Below are positions 49,479 to 57,168 of a DNA stretch of 57,168 bases, one piece after another. Both the position numbers and the translations under genes were made by a program. Position 1 is the stretch's first letter, and each line of letters opens with the position of its first letter. The stretch is from assembly GCA_022783865.1 (NCBI GenBank), contig JALFYY010000028.1, positions 1-57,168 of the forward strand, given 5' to 3'. The notes below the pieces were generated by a model that worked only from the letters and a program-made list of their open reading frames with translations, was not told where the DNA came from and did not search any database. This DNA is from Bacteroidales bacterium. Lineage in GTDB: Bacteria; Bacteroidota; Bacteroidia; Bacteroidales; Paludibacteraceae.

Positions 49479-50647
49479 TGGACTTAGGTTGCTACCATAT
49501 TCCTCTGTTGACTGCCGTATTGGCAATTGCGTTGCTGACAGTATTTGTCTATCAGATGTATTACTACGCACGCTATATGGCAGGTGTCAACCGTTATTAC
49601 AGAAAAAAGCGGAAAACACCGGCTTTGGATGCTGCTTCAAAAACAAAAGATTATCCGCCCGCAAGTGTGATTATCTGCGCACGCAACGAAGGTGAAAATC
49701 TGAAAAAGTTCCTGCCGAAAGTATTGGAGCAAACATACGGAACATACGAAGTGATAGTGGTCAACGATGCAAGTGAGGACAATACACAAGATGTCTTGGA
49801 GCGGTTTCAACTGCAATATCCTCATCTGCGTACCACTTTCATACCGCATAATGCCCGTGTCAGAAGCCGCAAGAAATTGGCATTGACCTTGGCGGTGAAG
49901 TCTGCAAAATATGAATATTTGGTGCTGACCGATGCCGATTGCTGTCCTGCTTCTCAGAATTGGTTGAGCGGGATAATGAGCGGTTTCCACAACGAAGAGA
50001 CGGAAATAGTGTTAGGCTATGGAGCCTACTACGAGCACCCTGCTCTGCTCAACCGGCTGATTGCTTACGATACGCTCTTCAACGGATTGCAATACCTGGG
50101 TATGGCATATGCCCGTCACCCTTATATGGGGGTGGGACGGAACTTGGCTTACCGCAAATCGACTTTCGTCCGCAACCACGGCTTTGAAGGATTGCAGAAC
50201 GAGCGTGCCGGCGACGACGATTTGTTTGTCAACAAAGTGGCAAACCGATGCAACACCACTATTGCTGTCATGCCGGAGAGCCTGACTTGGTCCGTACCCA
50301 AATCAACTTTCGGAGAGTGGATACAGCAGAAAAGACGGCACTTGAGTGTCGCTCCCAAATACAAATTCTCTACCCGTGTGCAATTGCTGCTTGAACCATT
50401 GACACGAGGATTATTCTACGCACTCTTCATTGCACTGACGGTAGCGGGCGATATGTGGATAAGGCTCTTTGCCGGAGGGTTGCTGTTGATACGTTGGATT
50501 GTCAGAATGCTCATTTTGCGCATTTCGGCACGCAATTTGCAAGTCAGAAAAGTAGGAGTGGAAGCCTCGCTCTTCGATATATTTTTGCCCCTCAACAGTT
50601 TGTGGCTTATGTTCTACAACCGTCTGCACAAGCCGCAACGCTGGTAG
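49478..50647 (+). CDS. Membrane-bound family 2 glycosyltransferase
   Basis: 389 residues. An N-terminal membrane helix (about 8-32), a GT-A domain with V-I-I-C-A-R-N-E-G, V-V-N-D-A-S-E-D, the metal-binding D-A-D in L-T-D-A-D-C-C-P, the acid region G-D-D-D-L-F, and a Q-x-x-R-R-H motif (Q-Q-K-R-R-H), then two C-terminal helices. This layout is seen in processive or polyprenyl-linked GT2 enzymes that work at the inner face of the membrane. Donor and acceptor are unknown. It overlaps the previous stop by one base. Confidence 0.9.
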   Translation: MDLGCYHIPLLTAVLAIALLTVFVYQMYYYARYMAGVNRYYRKKRKTPALDAASKTKDYPPASVIICARNEGENLKKFLPKVLEQTYGTYEVIVVNDASEDNTQDVLERFQLQYPHLRTTFIPHNARVRSRKKLALTLAVKSAKYEYLVLTDADCCPASQNWLSGIMSGFHNEETEIVLGYGAYYEHPALLNRLIAYDTLFNGLQYLGMAYARHPYMGVGRNLAYRKSTFVRNHGFEGLQNERAGDDDLFVNKVANRCNTTIAVMPESLTWSVPKSTFGEWIQQKRRHLSVAPKYKFSTRVQLLLEPLTRGLFYALFIALTVAGDMWIRLFAGGLLLIRWIVRMLILRISARNLQVRKVGVEASLFDIFLPLNSLWLMFYNRLHKPQRW

Positions 50648-50739
50648 GAGATGAGGAGATGAAAAGTTGAGGAGATGAGAAGATGCACAACTACACAACT
50701 ACTCAACTAAACAACCACACAACTAAACAACTATACATC
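50648..50739 (+). repeat. Low-complexity word-repeat leader before the DUF3467 gene
   Basis: GAGATGAGGAGATGAAAAG-type words (about 50648-50682) are followed by CAACTA/ACAACTAAACAAC words (about 50686-50735). Similar words occur before nadC (about 23680) and at about 47480, pointing to a genome-wide style of intergenic DNA rather than a gene. Confidence 0.75.
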
Positions 50740-51036
50740 ATGGAAGAAAACAAAATGCAAATCACCCTCACGCCGGAAGTTGCCGACGGCACATATGCCA
50801 ATTTGGCTATCATAGCCCATTCACCAAGTGAGTTTGTCATTGATTTCGTGCGCACAATGCCGGGTATGAAAGAAGCCAAAGTGCAATCGCGCATTATCCT
50901 TACACCTGACAATACGAAGAAACTGCTTCACGCTTTGCAAGAAAATGTGGCGAAATACGAGCGTGTTTTCGGCGAGATTGAGACCAACCACGCTGCCAAC
51001 AATATACCTATGTCGTTCGGCGGCGGACAAGCCTGA
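50740..51036 (+). CDS. DUF3467 family protein
   Basis: 98 residues from the ATG at 50740; the frame is open 19 codons further up but only through the low-complexity leader. The DUF3467 pattern is complete: I-T-L-T-P-E-V-A-D-G-T-Y-A-N-L, I-A-H-S-P-S-E-F-V-I-D-F, V-Q-S-R-I-I-L-T-P and N-I-P-M-S-F-G-G-G. The family is widespread in Bacteroidota and of unknown function; it is cytosolic. Confidence 0.9.
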   Translation: MEENKMQITLTPEVADGTYANLAIIAHSPSEFVIDFVRTMPGMKEAKVQSRIILTPDNTKKLLHALQENVAKYERVFGEIETNHAANNIPMSFGGGQA

Positions 51037-51068
51037 TTTGCAGACACAAAATAATTGTTGTACCTTTG
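51037..51068 (+). promoter_or_regulatory. Promoter of the nucleoside phosphorylase gene
   Basis: TTTG at 51037-51040 and TACCTTTG at 51061-51068 are 20 bases apart, a full match to the Bacteroidota consensus. The start near 51076 gives a leader of about 53 bases. The -33 box overlaps the end of the DUF3467 gene. Confidence 0.75.
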
Positions 51069-51128
51069 CCTTTCTTCTGCAGACAAACATGCAGAGGAAA
51101 AGTTTAATAACCTAAAAACACAACCAAT

Positions 51129-52004
51129 ATGAAAACATTCCCCGCATCTCAACTCATTATCAATGAAGACGGTAGTGTATTCCATCTTCATATCCGTCCT
51201 GAACACTTGGCAGACAAGGTTATCCTTGTAGGCGACCAAGGGCGTGTGGACTTGGTGGCTTCTTTCTTCGACGAAGGCACTATCGAATGCAACATACAAT
51301 CGCGTGAATTTCACACTATTACAGGAAAATACAAAGGAAAACGTATCTCATGTATATCTACAGGAATCGGTACGGACAACATCGATATCGTGATGAACGA
51401 AATTGACGCTTTGGCGAATATCGATTTCCAGACACGCACCGAGAAACTCGAAAAACGCTCGCTCGAGATTGTACGCATCGGTACTTGCGGTTCCATGCAA
51501 GAAGATATTCCGCTCGGTGCATTCCTCGTATCGGAAAAAAGTATCGGTTTCGACGGTGTACTCGCCTTCTACGAAGGGCGTGACGATATTGCCGACTTGG
51601 GCTTTGAGAAGGCTTTGGTAGAGGCAATCGGCTATCCGAAGAAAGCGGCTGTACCCTACGTGGTGGCTGCCGACACAGAGTTGGTAGAACGCATTGCTTC
51701 TACCGATATGCACCGTGGTTGCACCATTGCTTCCAACGGTTTCTACGGGCCGCAAGGACGAGTTCTCAGATGCGACATTGCCGTAAAAGACATCAACCAA
51801 CGCATTTCCGCTTTCCGCTACGAAGGACAACGCATCACCAACTACGAAATGGAAGGCTCTGCCATTGCAGGTCTCTCGCTCCTGATGGGACACCGTGCAA
51901 TGACCGTTTGCTGCGTGATTGCACAACGCAAGGCTGAAGCCGCCAATACCGACTACAAACCCCGTATCAAACAACTTGTACAAACCGTATTAGAAAGAAT
52001 ATAA
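51129..52004 (+). CDS. Nucleoside phosphorylase (uridine phosphorylase-like)
   Basis: 291 residues of the PNP/UDP phosphorylase family, which split nucleosides with phosphate into base and ribose 1-phosphate. Family blocks: V-G-D-Q-G-R-V-D (phosphate site), S-T-G-I-G-T-D-N-I-D, R-I-G-T-C-G-S-M-Q, and N-Y-E-M-E-G-S-A near 240. The last binds ribose in this family. Length and the Q-R-K-A-E-A-A tail favour uridine-type enzymes, but base preference cannot be decided by eye. The peptidase gene follows after 3 bases. Confidence 0.9.
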   Translation: MKTFPASQLIINEDGSVFHLHIRPEHLADKVILVGDQGRVDLVASFFDEGTIECNIQSREFHTITGKYKGKRISCISTGIGTDNIDIVMNEIDALANIDFQTRTEKLEKRSLEIVRIGTCGSMQEDIPLGAFLVSEKSIGFDGVLAFYEGRDDIADLGFEKALVEAIGYPKKAAVPYVVAADTELVERIASTDMHRGCTIASNGFYGPQGRVLRCDIAVKDINQRISAFRYEGQRITNYEMEGSAIAGLSLLMGHRAMTVCCVIAQRKAEAANTDYKPRIKQLVQTVLERI

Positions 52005-52007
52005 ACA

Positions 52008-54038
52008 ATGAAAAAACTGTTTATCATCGTTATGGCTGCCACCACATTAGCGGCATGCCAACAACCTAAGAACGAATTCAAATATACTGTGGACCGATTC
52101 TATGACCTTGAGATATTGCGCTACCAAGTGCCGCAATTCGAAGACCTTTCGCTGCAACAGAAAGAACTCATTTATTATCTGTCGAAAGCCGCCGTACAAG
52201 GGCGGGATATACTCTACGACCAGAACTGCAAATACAACCTTGCCATTCGCCGTACATTAGAGAGTATCTACCTCAACTATCCTGACAAGGACGACGAGCA
52301 ATTCCTTTTGATGGAAAAATACCTCAAACGCGTATGGTTCTCCAACGGTATTCACCACCACTATAGCGAAGACAAGTTCTTGCCCGAATTTACGCAGGAG
52401 TGGTTCCGCAATGCATGGCAGTGGATACCCGAAACAGAATTGCAACGCATCTTGGGAGGTGAGAAATCACCGATGAACGGTACCCTGGAAACCCTTGTTC
52501 CCGTGATGTTCGACCCCACAGTACTTGCCAAGCGCACCAATCAGGCAGCAGGTGTGGACCTCATTCTCACTTCTGCCAACAACTATTACGAAGGTGTAAC
52601 CCAAGCCGAAGCCGAAGCATACTATGCCGCTCACAAAGACGACTCTCAGGAGCCCATGAGCATAGGTTTGAATGCCAAACTGGTGAAGAAAGACGGCGTA
52701 GTGCAAGAAGAGGTCTATCGTGTAGGAGGGCTCTATGGCGAGGCTTTGCACGAAGTGGTATATTGGTTGGAAAAAGCACTCACCGTGGCAGAAACACCTG
52801 AGCAGCGCTTGGTGATTGAGAAACTCATCGAGTTCAACCGCACCGGCGACTTGCGTACTTTCAACGAATATTGCATTGCTTGGGTCAAAGACTTGGATTC
52901 ACGTATCGATTTCGTCAACGGATTCACCGAGACTTATGGTGATCCGCTTGGCGTAACGGCATCGTGGGAAGCACTTGTCAACTTCAAGAACCTGGAGGCT
53001 ACCCGTCGTACGCAAACCATTGCTGCCAACGCCCAATGGTTCGAAGACAACTCCCCTACCGACAAGCAATACAAAAAGGAAGAAGTCAAAGGCGTTTCCG
53101 CCAAGGTCATCAATGCCGCCATCTTGGGCGGTGACTGCTATCCTGCTACACCTATCGGTATCAACCTTCCGAATGCCAACTGGATTCGGAAAGAATACGG
53201 ATCGAAATCCGTCACGATTGAGAACATCACCGACGCCTACAACAAAGCAGCCTTGGGCAACGGCTTCAACGAGGAGTTTATGTACTCCGACACCGAGCGG
53301 GAATTGGCAAAGCAGTATGGTGCCATCACCGGCGATTTGCATACCGACCTGCACGAATGTTTGGGTCACGGCTCGGGCAAACTCCTGCCGGGTGTCAGCA
53401 AAGATGCCCTCAAAGAGCATGCTTCCACTATCGAAGAAGCACGTGCCGACCTGTTTGCTATCTACTATATGGCTGACGACAAGATGGTGGAACTCGGTTT
53501 GCTGCCCGACAAAAATGCCTACAAAGCCGCTTACTATCAACAGATGATGAACGGCGCAATGACGCAACTGATGCGTATCGAGCCCGGTAAGGATATCGAA
53601 GAAGCACATATGCGTAACCGTCAACTCATTGCCAACTGGGTAATGCAGCATGCCGACAAAGACCACCCCGAAGTGGAGTTCGTAAAACAAGACGGCAAAA
53701 CCTACTTGCGCATCAACGACTACGAAAGTATCCGCACGCTCTTCGGTGAACTTTTAGCTGAGATTCAAAAGATTACCTCTACAGGCGATTACGAGGCTGC
53801 CAAAGCATTGGTAGAAACCTATGCCGTGAAGGTGGATCCGGAACTGCACCAAGAAGTATTGGAACGTTACCGGAAACTCGACTTGGCACCATATAAAGGT
53901 TTCGTCAATCCTACCTATACCGCTCTCACCGACAACAACGGCAATATCACCGACGTGCTCGTCGGTTACACCGAAGGATATGTAGGACAGCACTTGCGTT
54001 ACTCCAAAGAATATTCGCCACTGCCAACGTGGAACTGA
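52008..54038 (+). CDS. Dipeptidyl peptidase III-like (M49) lipoprotein
   Basis: 676 residues. A lipobox (T-T-L-A-A-C, Cys 17) predicts a lipid anchor. The M49 zinc site is present: H449-E450-C-L-G-H454 and the third ligand E in I-E-E-A-R-A-D near 476. M49 peptidases release dipeptides from the N-termini of short peptides. The Bacteroidota versions carry a signal peptide, as here, whereas animal versions are cytosolic. It is coupled to the phosphorylase gene (3-base gap) and followed by a hairpin. Confidence 0.92.
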   Translation: MKKLFIIVMAATTLAACQQPKNEFKYTVDRFYDLEILRYQVPQFEDLSLQQKELIYYLSKAAVQGRDILYDQNCKYNLAIRRTLESIYLNYPDKDDEQFLLMEKYLKRVWFSNGIHHHYSEDKFLPEFTQEWFRNAWQWIPETELQRILGGEKSPMNGTLETLVPVMFDPTVLAKRTNQAAGVDLILTSANNYYEGVTQAEAEAYYAAHKDDSQEPMSIGLNAKLVKKDGVVQEEVYRVGGLYGEALHEVVYWLEKALTVAETPEQRLVIEKLIEFNRTGDLRTFNEYCIAWVKDLDSRIDFVNGFTETYGDPLGVTASWEALVNFKNLEATRRTQTIAANAQWFEDNSPTDKQYKKEEVKGVSAKVINAAILGGDCYPATPIGINLPNANWIRKEYGSKSVTIENITDAYNKAALGNGFNEEFMYSDTERELAKQYGAITGDLHTDLHECLGHGSGKLLPGVSKDALKEHASTIEEARADLFAIYYMADDKMVELGLLPDKNAYKAAYYQQMMNGAMTQLMRIEPGKDIEEAHMRNRQLIANWVMQHADKDHPEVEFVKQDGKTYLRINDYESIRTLFGELLAEIQKITSTGDYEAAKALVETYAVKVDPELHQEVLERYRKLDLAPYKGFVNPTYTALTDNNGNITDVLVGYTEGYVGQHLRYSKEYSPLPTWN

Positions 54039-54047
54039 TACTCATCC

Positions 54048-54080
54048 AAGAGCAGACGGACCACTAATCCGTCTGCTCTT
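54048..54080 (+). terminator. Perfect hairpin between DPP III and the aroA-GT2 gene
   Basis: A 13-bp stem (AAGAGCAGACGGA at 54048-54060; TCCGTCTGCTCTT at 54068-54080) with a 7-base loop. The sequence after it (GCTTTATAG) is only moderately T-rich. It lies 22 bases before the next ATG, with no promoter box in between. Confidence 0.7.
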
Positions 54081-54102
54081 GCTTTATAGCCGTCTGTCTG
54101 TC

Positions 54103-56091
54103 ATGTACAAAGTTCAGTTGCCCATATCCAAAAGCATTGCCAATCGCCTGCTCATCCTCCAAGCCTTGCAAGGAAAAAGCGATTGGGAATTGCCATCAGA
54201 CAATGTTGCCGACGATGTCAGACTGCTGCATGGCATTCTGCAAACGTATCTCCGTCACACAGCAGGTACGGCACTCACTTTCGATTGCTGCAACTGCGGT
54301 ACGGCAATGCGTTTTCTCACAGCTTTCTTTGCCTCACAACAAGGTGCAGACATCGTGCTCACAGGCTCGGAACGTATGCAGCAACGCCCTATCGGACAAG
54401 AAGTGGACGCATTGCGCAGCATCGGGGCAACCATCGAATATCTTGGCAAAGAGGGCTTTCCGCCCTTGCATATAGTCGGAGAAAGGCTACAAGGAGGCGA
54501 AGTCTGCATACAGCAACCGCAAAGTACACAGTTTGTATCGGCACTCATGCTCATTTCCGATGCCACCGAACATGGCATCACCGTCCACACCGGTTCCCGT
54601 TCTCCCTATATCGAAATGACAAAGCAACTCATCGAGACAGCACGGCAAGAACGATTGCCGGAATGGGAATCAGATTGGTCTGCAGCCGCTTTCTGGTACG
54701 AATATGTTGCTATCCACGGCGGACAAATCTTCTTTCCGCGACTCAAAAAGAGTACACTGCAAGGCGACAACTGCGTGGCAGACATCTTCGCCCGCTATTT
54801 CGGCGTTGCAACCGGATACACGGCTGAGGGCGTCAGTATCAGTAAAACGCAAGAAGCCACAACCGGCATAGTCAACATCGACTTTACGGATTGCCCCGAC
54901 CTCTACCCTGCCATCCGAATGACTTGTTATAGTCTGCAAATCCCGCTCCACGCCACCGGCACCGAACGCCTGCCGCTCAAAGAGTCCGACCGGTTAGCTG
55001 CCTTTGAACAACTACAAAGCAGGTCCGCAATTACGCAATCCCGCAATTCCCTGGTTGCTCAAAACACCTGTTCCTCCTACCACGATCATCGTATCGCTAT
55101 GGCATTCATGGCAGCCGGTTTACCGGTGGACGACACCGATTGCGTAAGCAAGTCGTATCCGCATTTTGCAGAGCAACTATATACCATAAGCAAGAACGAT
55201 ATCAGTTTACTTATCCCTTTTCGGAACATAAGCAAAGAAGCGTTTCCCATATTGCCAGCCGATATACCGGTTTGGTTGATTGACGACCACTCCGAGGACA
55301 ATTCCTATAGCCTTGTGCTATCTCATTACAAAGGCCGGCAAAACATACGCATTGTCCAATCGCCTTATCCGCAAGGGAAGAAACACGCTTTGCATTATGG
55401 CATGGAGCAGGCAACAACCACCTACGTCCGGACCACGGATTTCGATATTGCATTGCCCGACCTCAGTCTGTCCGATTCGCTCACTGCCGACCTCTATATC
55501 TTACCGCTTCGTATGAAACAAGGAAGCCGCCTCATCGAAAAACTGCAAGCCACCGAATATGCCGCATTGCAGGCATTGACGCTATGGACGGCAGGACGGA
55601 AACACGCTATCATGTGTTCGGGTGCGAACCTCATCGTCCGGCGGGAACAGTGGCTGCAAAGTTTCAGTGCATTACATACGCAGTTGCCTTCGGGCGACGA
55701 TATGTTCCTTTTGGAAGATTTCAAACGCCGCGGGCTCGATATTCAAGCACTACCTGACAGTGCCAACGCTGCCATTGCTGCACCGCAACCTACGCTCCGT
55801 GCACTTCTGCACCAGCGGATGCGATGGGCAGGCAAAGCTCCTGCCTACACCGACAAAGATATCCGCCTCTCCGGCACTATCGTCGTCTTGCTCAACCTGT
55901 TGTCGGCGTGTCCGCCTGTCTGGTTCATCAAATTCGCCTGCGAATACTATTTCCTACGCAAAGCTCACGAATATAATCTGATTACCTACTACTCCTGGCA
56001 ATTTCCGATTACCCTGCTGCTCTCCCTGCTCTACCCATGGTATATGCTTATCTGCCTCATCGGCGGACTCCTGAAAAGGAAGAGATGGTGA
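54103..56091 (+). CDS. aroA: Fusion of 3-phosphoshikimate 1-carboxyvinyltransferase (AroA) and a GT2 glycosyltransferase
   Basis: 662 residues from the ATG at 54103. Residues 1 to about 362 are a compact EPSP synthase: L-P-I-S-K-S-I-A-N-R, N-C-G-T-A-M-R-F, R-P-I-G-Q-E, Q-S-T-Q-F, F-T-D-C-P-D-L-Y-P, L-K-E-S-D-R-L and H-D-H-R-I-A-M. All motifs are present, so chorismate-pathway activity is expected. From about 366 a GT2 domain begins (S-L-L-I-P-F-R-N, D-D-H-S-E-D-N-S, T-D-F-D, S-G-D-D-M-F-L-L-E-D, Q-R-M-R-W) and ends in membrane helices (about 590-655). The helix that usually follows the first GT2 strand is shortened. No frameshift or stop separates the parts. This union is not known to me; the neighbours do not explain it. 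Confidence 0.88.
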   Translation: MYKVQLPISKSIANRLLILQALQGKSDWELPSDNVADDVRLLHGILQTYLRHTAGTALTFDCCNCGTAMRFLTAFFASQQGADIVLTGSERMQQRPIGQEVDALRSIGATIEYLGKEGFPPLHIVGERLQGGEVCIQQPQSTQFVSALMLISDATEHGITVHTGSRSPYIEMTKQLIETARQERLPEWESDWSAAAFWYEYVAIHGGQIFFPRLKKSTLQGDNCVADIFARYFGVATGYTAEGVSISKTQEATTGIVNIDFTDCPDLYPAIRMTCYSLQIPLHATGTERLPLKESDRLAAFEQLQSRSAITQSRNSLVAQNTCSSYHDHRIAMAFMAAGLPVDDTDCVSKSYPHFAEQLYTISKNDISLLIPFRNISKEAFPILPADIPVWLIDDHSEDNSYSLVLSHYKGRQNIRIVQSPYPQGKKHALHYGMEQATTTYVRTTDFDIALPDLSLSDSLTADLYILPLRMKQGSRLIEKLQATEYAALQALTLWTAGRKHAIMCSGANLIVRREQWLQSFSALHTQLPSGDDMFLLEDFKRRGLDIQALPDSANAAIAAPQPTLRALLHQRMRWAGKAPAYTDKDIRLSGTIVVLLNLLSACPPVWFIKFACEYYFLRKAHEYNLITYYSWQFPITLLLSLLYPWYMLICLIGGLLKRKRW

Positions 56092-56106
56092 AACAGGTCA
56101 TAATTA

Positions 56107-56395
56107 GTCCGAACATAGTGGAGGACGGTCAGTCCCGAAGTGCGAAACAAAACAAACTCGGGGCGTAAACCAATGGAGCACAGCGGAATGTTTGCGCCAC
56201 GAAATACGCAGAAACCACGAAAGGTAAAACGTCCGAACGTAGTAGAGGACGGTCAGTCCCGTAGGGCGAAACAAAACAAACTCGGGGCGTAAACCAATGG
56301 AGCACAGCGAAATGTTTGCGCCACGAAATACGCAGAAACCACGGAGGGTAAAACGTCCGAACGCAGTGGAGGACGGTCAGTCCCGGAGTGTGTTT
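56107..56395 (-). repeat. 124-base tandem repeat (2.3 units) at the end of the right repeat copy
   Basis: Units start at 56107, 56231 and 56355 with GTCCGAAC, exactly 124 bases apart; the third is cut short. Because 124 is not a multiple of three, the 92-codon minus-strand ORF across it changes frame at each unit, which argues against coding. One unit of the same sequence ends the left copy (about 23258-23383). Confidence 0.9.
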
Positions 56396-56782
56396 CAAGC
56401 ATGTCAAAGATCATCGTGCTTTACTCCGTCTCCCGACGAAAGTGGCATCTCTATGAAGAAAGCACCTACCTCATAGCGGATGGATAAGCAGCCCATGGGC
56501 TGGAGCTCGGTTTGCATTGCCATCGACACTTCGATTTCGCATTGCAAAGATACGGCGGAAACTGAGCCATTTCCAAGGACAAGTGTCCGCTTTTTGTCCG
56601 TTTTTACATTATCTATTTCCCGCTACAAAGATACGGCAGGAAAAAACAGCACTTTCCGTTTATTGCAGTTTACGCATATTTTTGCAGTTTATTGCAGTTT
56701 AGCAGTGCATTTTTTCAGAACCACTGCAAAGATACGGCAAGCGGAAGGGGCGTTGAGCGTCTTTGCAAGTCTTTGGCAGAAA
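56396..56782 (-). repeat. Modular non-coding repeat, right copy (inverted relative to the left copy)
   Basis: The reverse complement matches the left copy: three -7 boxes TATCTTTG at 56727-56734, 56626-56633 and 56545-56552 (minus strand), then the conserved block with CCGAGCTCCAGCCCATGGGC. The last two boxes are 81 bases apart in both copies, while two of the left copy's inner units are missing. The promoters point left, into the 124-base repeat and the 3' end of the aroA-GT2 gene, so they would make antisense RNA. Confidence 0.82.
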
Positions 56783-56870
56783 GATGCAGAAAGATGTAGG
56801 CTTTGCCAGGACAGAATGCCGGTCTTTAAGATTTTTGCCCCGTTTAGTTTCTCTCCTTTATATAACAATT

Positions 56871-56901
56871 GCAGGCAAGCCCTTTCACCGGACTTGCCTG
56901 C
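56871..56901 (-). terminator. Hairpin after the right-edge T9SS gene
   Basis: GCAGGCAAG (56871-56879) pairs with CTTGCCTGC (56893-56901). It lies 40 bases after the stop of the minus-strand gene at 56941; the following T-run is weak. Nothing else is visible in 56783-56870. Confidence 0.55.
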
Positions 56902-56940
56902 TTGTATGATTGTTTCCGCACGAGGGCGGAGGAGTAATGT

Positions 56941-57168
56941 TTACGGTATCAGCGTCTTGCATACCGCATTGCCGCAACGCACCGTATAGACGCCCGAAGG
57001 CAACTGCAGACGCTCCGCCATGCCGCTATGCACGCATACGCCCGCAACGGTATAAACCGATACTTCCGCCGGTTCGCCGAACACCAGCATACCGGCTTCT
57101 ACACGCATGCCCTGCAGCGTCACATTCTCCACTGCCGAACCGTCAATAGGACGGACATCGTAGTTCCC
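56941..57168 (-). CDS. C-terminal end of a T9SS type A cargo protein (5' part outside window)
   Basis: The frame is open from the right edge to the TAA at 56941-56943, about 75 residues. The visible piece is a T9SS type A tail: V-S-V-Y-T-V-A-G-V-C-V, a L-P-S-G-V-Y-T-V turn and a final C-K-T-L-I-P strand. No internal start codon needs to be assumed. The functional domain lies beyond the window. Confidence 0.72.
   Translation of the reverse strand, partial: GNYDVRPIDGSAVENVTLQGMRVEAGMLVFGEPAEVSVYTVAGVCVHSGMAERLQLPSGVYTVRCGNAVCKTLIP

Noticed and set aside
56129..56407. 92-codon minus-strand ORF across the tandem repeat
   Set aside because: The repeat period of 124 bases shifts frame at each unit, so the two halves translate one DNA sequence in different frames.

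Overview
The window is a stretch of Bacteroidota (order Bacteroidales) chromosome. This rests on a SusC/SusD locus, promoters of the Bacteroidota type (TTTG about 20 bases before TAnnTTTG) and several secreted proteins ending in type IX secretion (T9SS) type A-like sorting domains. T9SS cargo together with gut-type glycan genes suggests a Porphyromonadaceae/Paludibacteraceae-like lineage; the genus cannot be told from sequence alone.

Layout. 1-10.5 kb: the 3' end of a probable T9SS cargo gene, then a polysaccharide utilisation locus (SusC, SusD, SusE/F-like lipoprotein, GH66 dextranase-like enzyme, GH97 alpha-glucosidase and a broken carbohydrate-binding-like gene). The enzyme pair points to dextran or another alpha-1,6-rich glucan. 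10.5-21.2 kb: two tandem promoters, a leader with a G9 tract inside a 14-codon uORF, a 3216-residue T9SS surface protein, and an overlapping small protein with a C-terminal Pro/Gly-helix-Arg tail. 21.2-23.6 kb: a chimeric ORF joining a transposase N-terminus to an aspartyl-tRNA synthetase C-terminus, then a modular non-coding repeat element. 23.7-30.4 kb: nadC, Xaa-Pro aminopeptidase, argS, dapF and dapL. 30.6-36 kb (minus): a T9SS beta-propeller-like protein, then DUF3078 protein, coiled-coil protein, zapA and rny. 36.5-41.6 kb (plus): a large T9SS protein and a polyprenyl synthetase. 41.6-47.2 kb (minus): prs, an M28 peptidase, sufC and sufD (no sufB), and three small exported proteins, one frameshifted. 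47.7-56.1 kb (plus): rhamnogalacturonan acetylesterase-like, PCMD-like, GT2, DUF3467, nucleoside phosphorylase, dipeptidyl peptidase III, and an AroA-GT2 fusion. 56.1-56.8 kb: a second, inverted copy of the modular repeat. The right edge holds the tail of another T9SS cargo gene on the minus strand.

How the genes fit together. The Sus proteins bind and import glucan oligosaccharides that GH66 would release at the surface; GH97 would finish them in the periplasm. dapL and dapF are successive steps to meso-diaminopimelate. SufC and SufD are two of the three SufBCD scaffold proteins. The most unusual items are the inverted pair of promoter-ladder repeats about 33 kb apart, the AroA-glycosyltransferase fusion, the transposase-AspRS chimera, and the G-tract leader of the giant surface protein. 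All functional calls come from reading motifs by eye; no database search was run.
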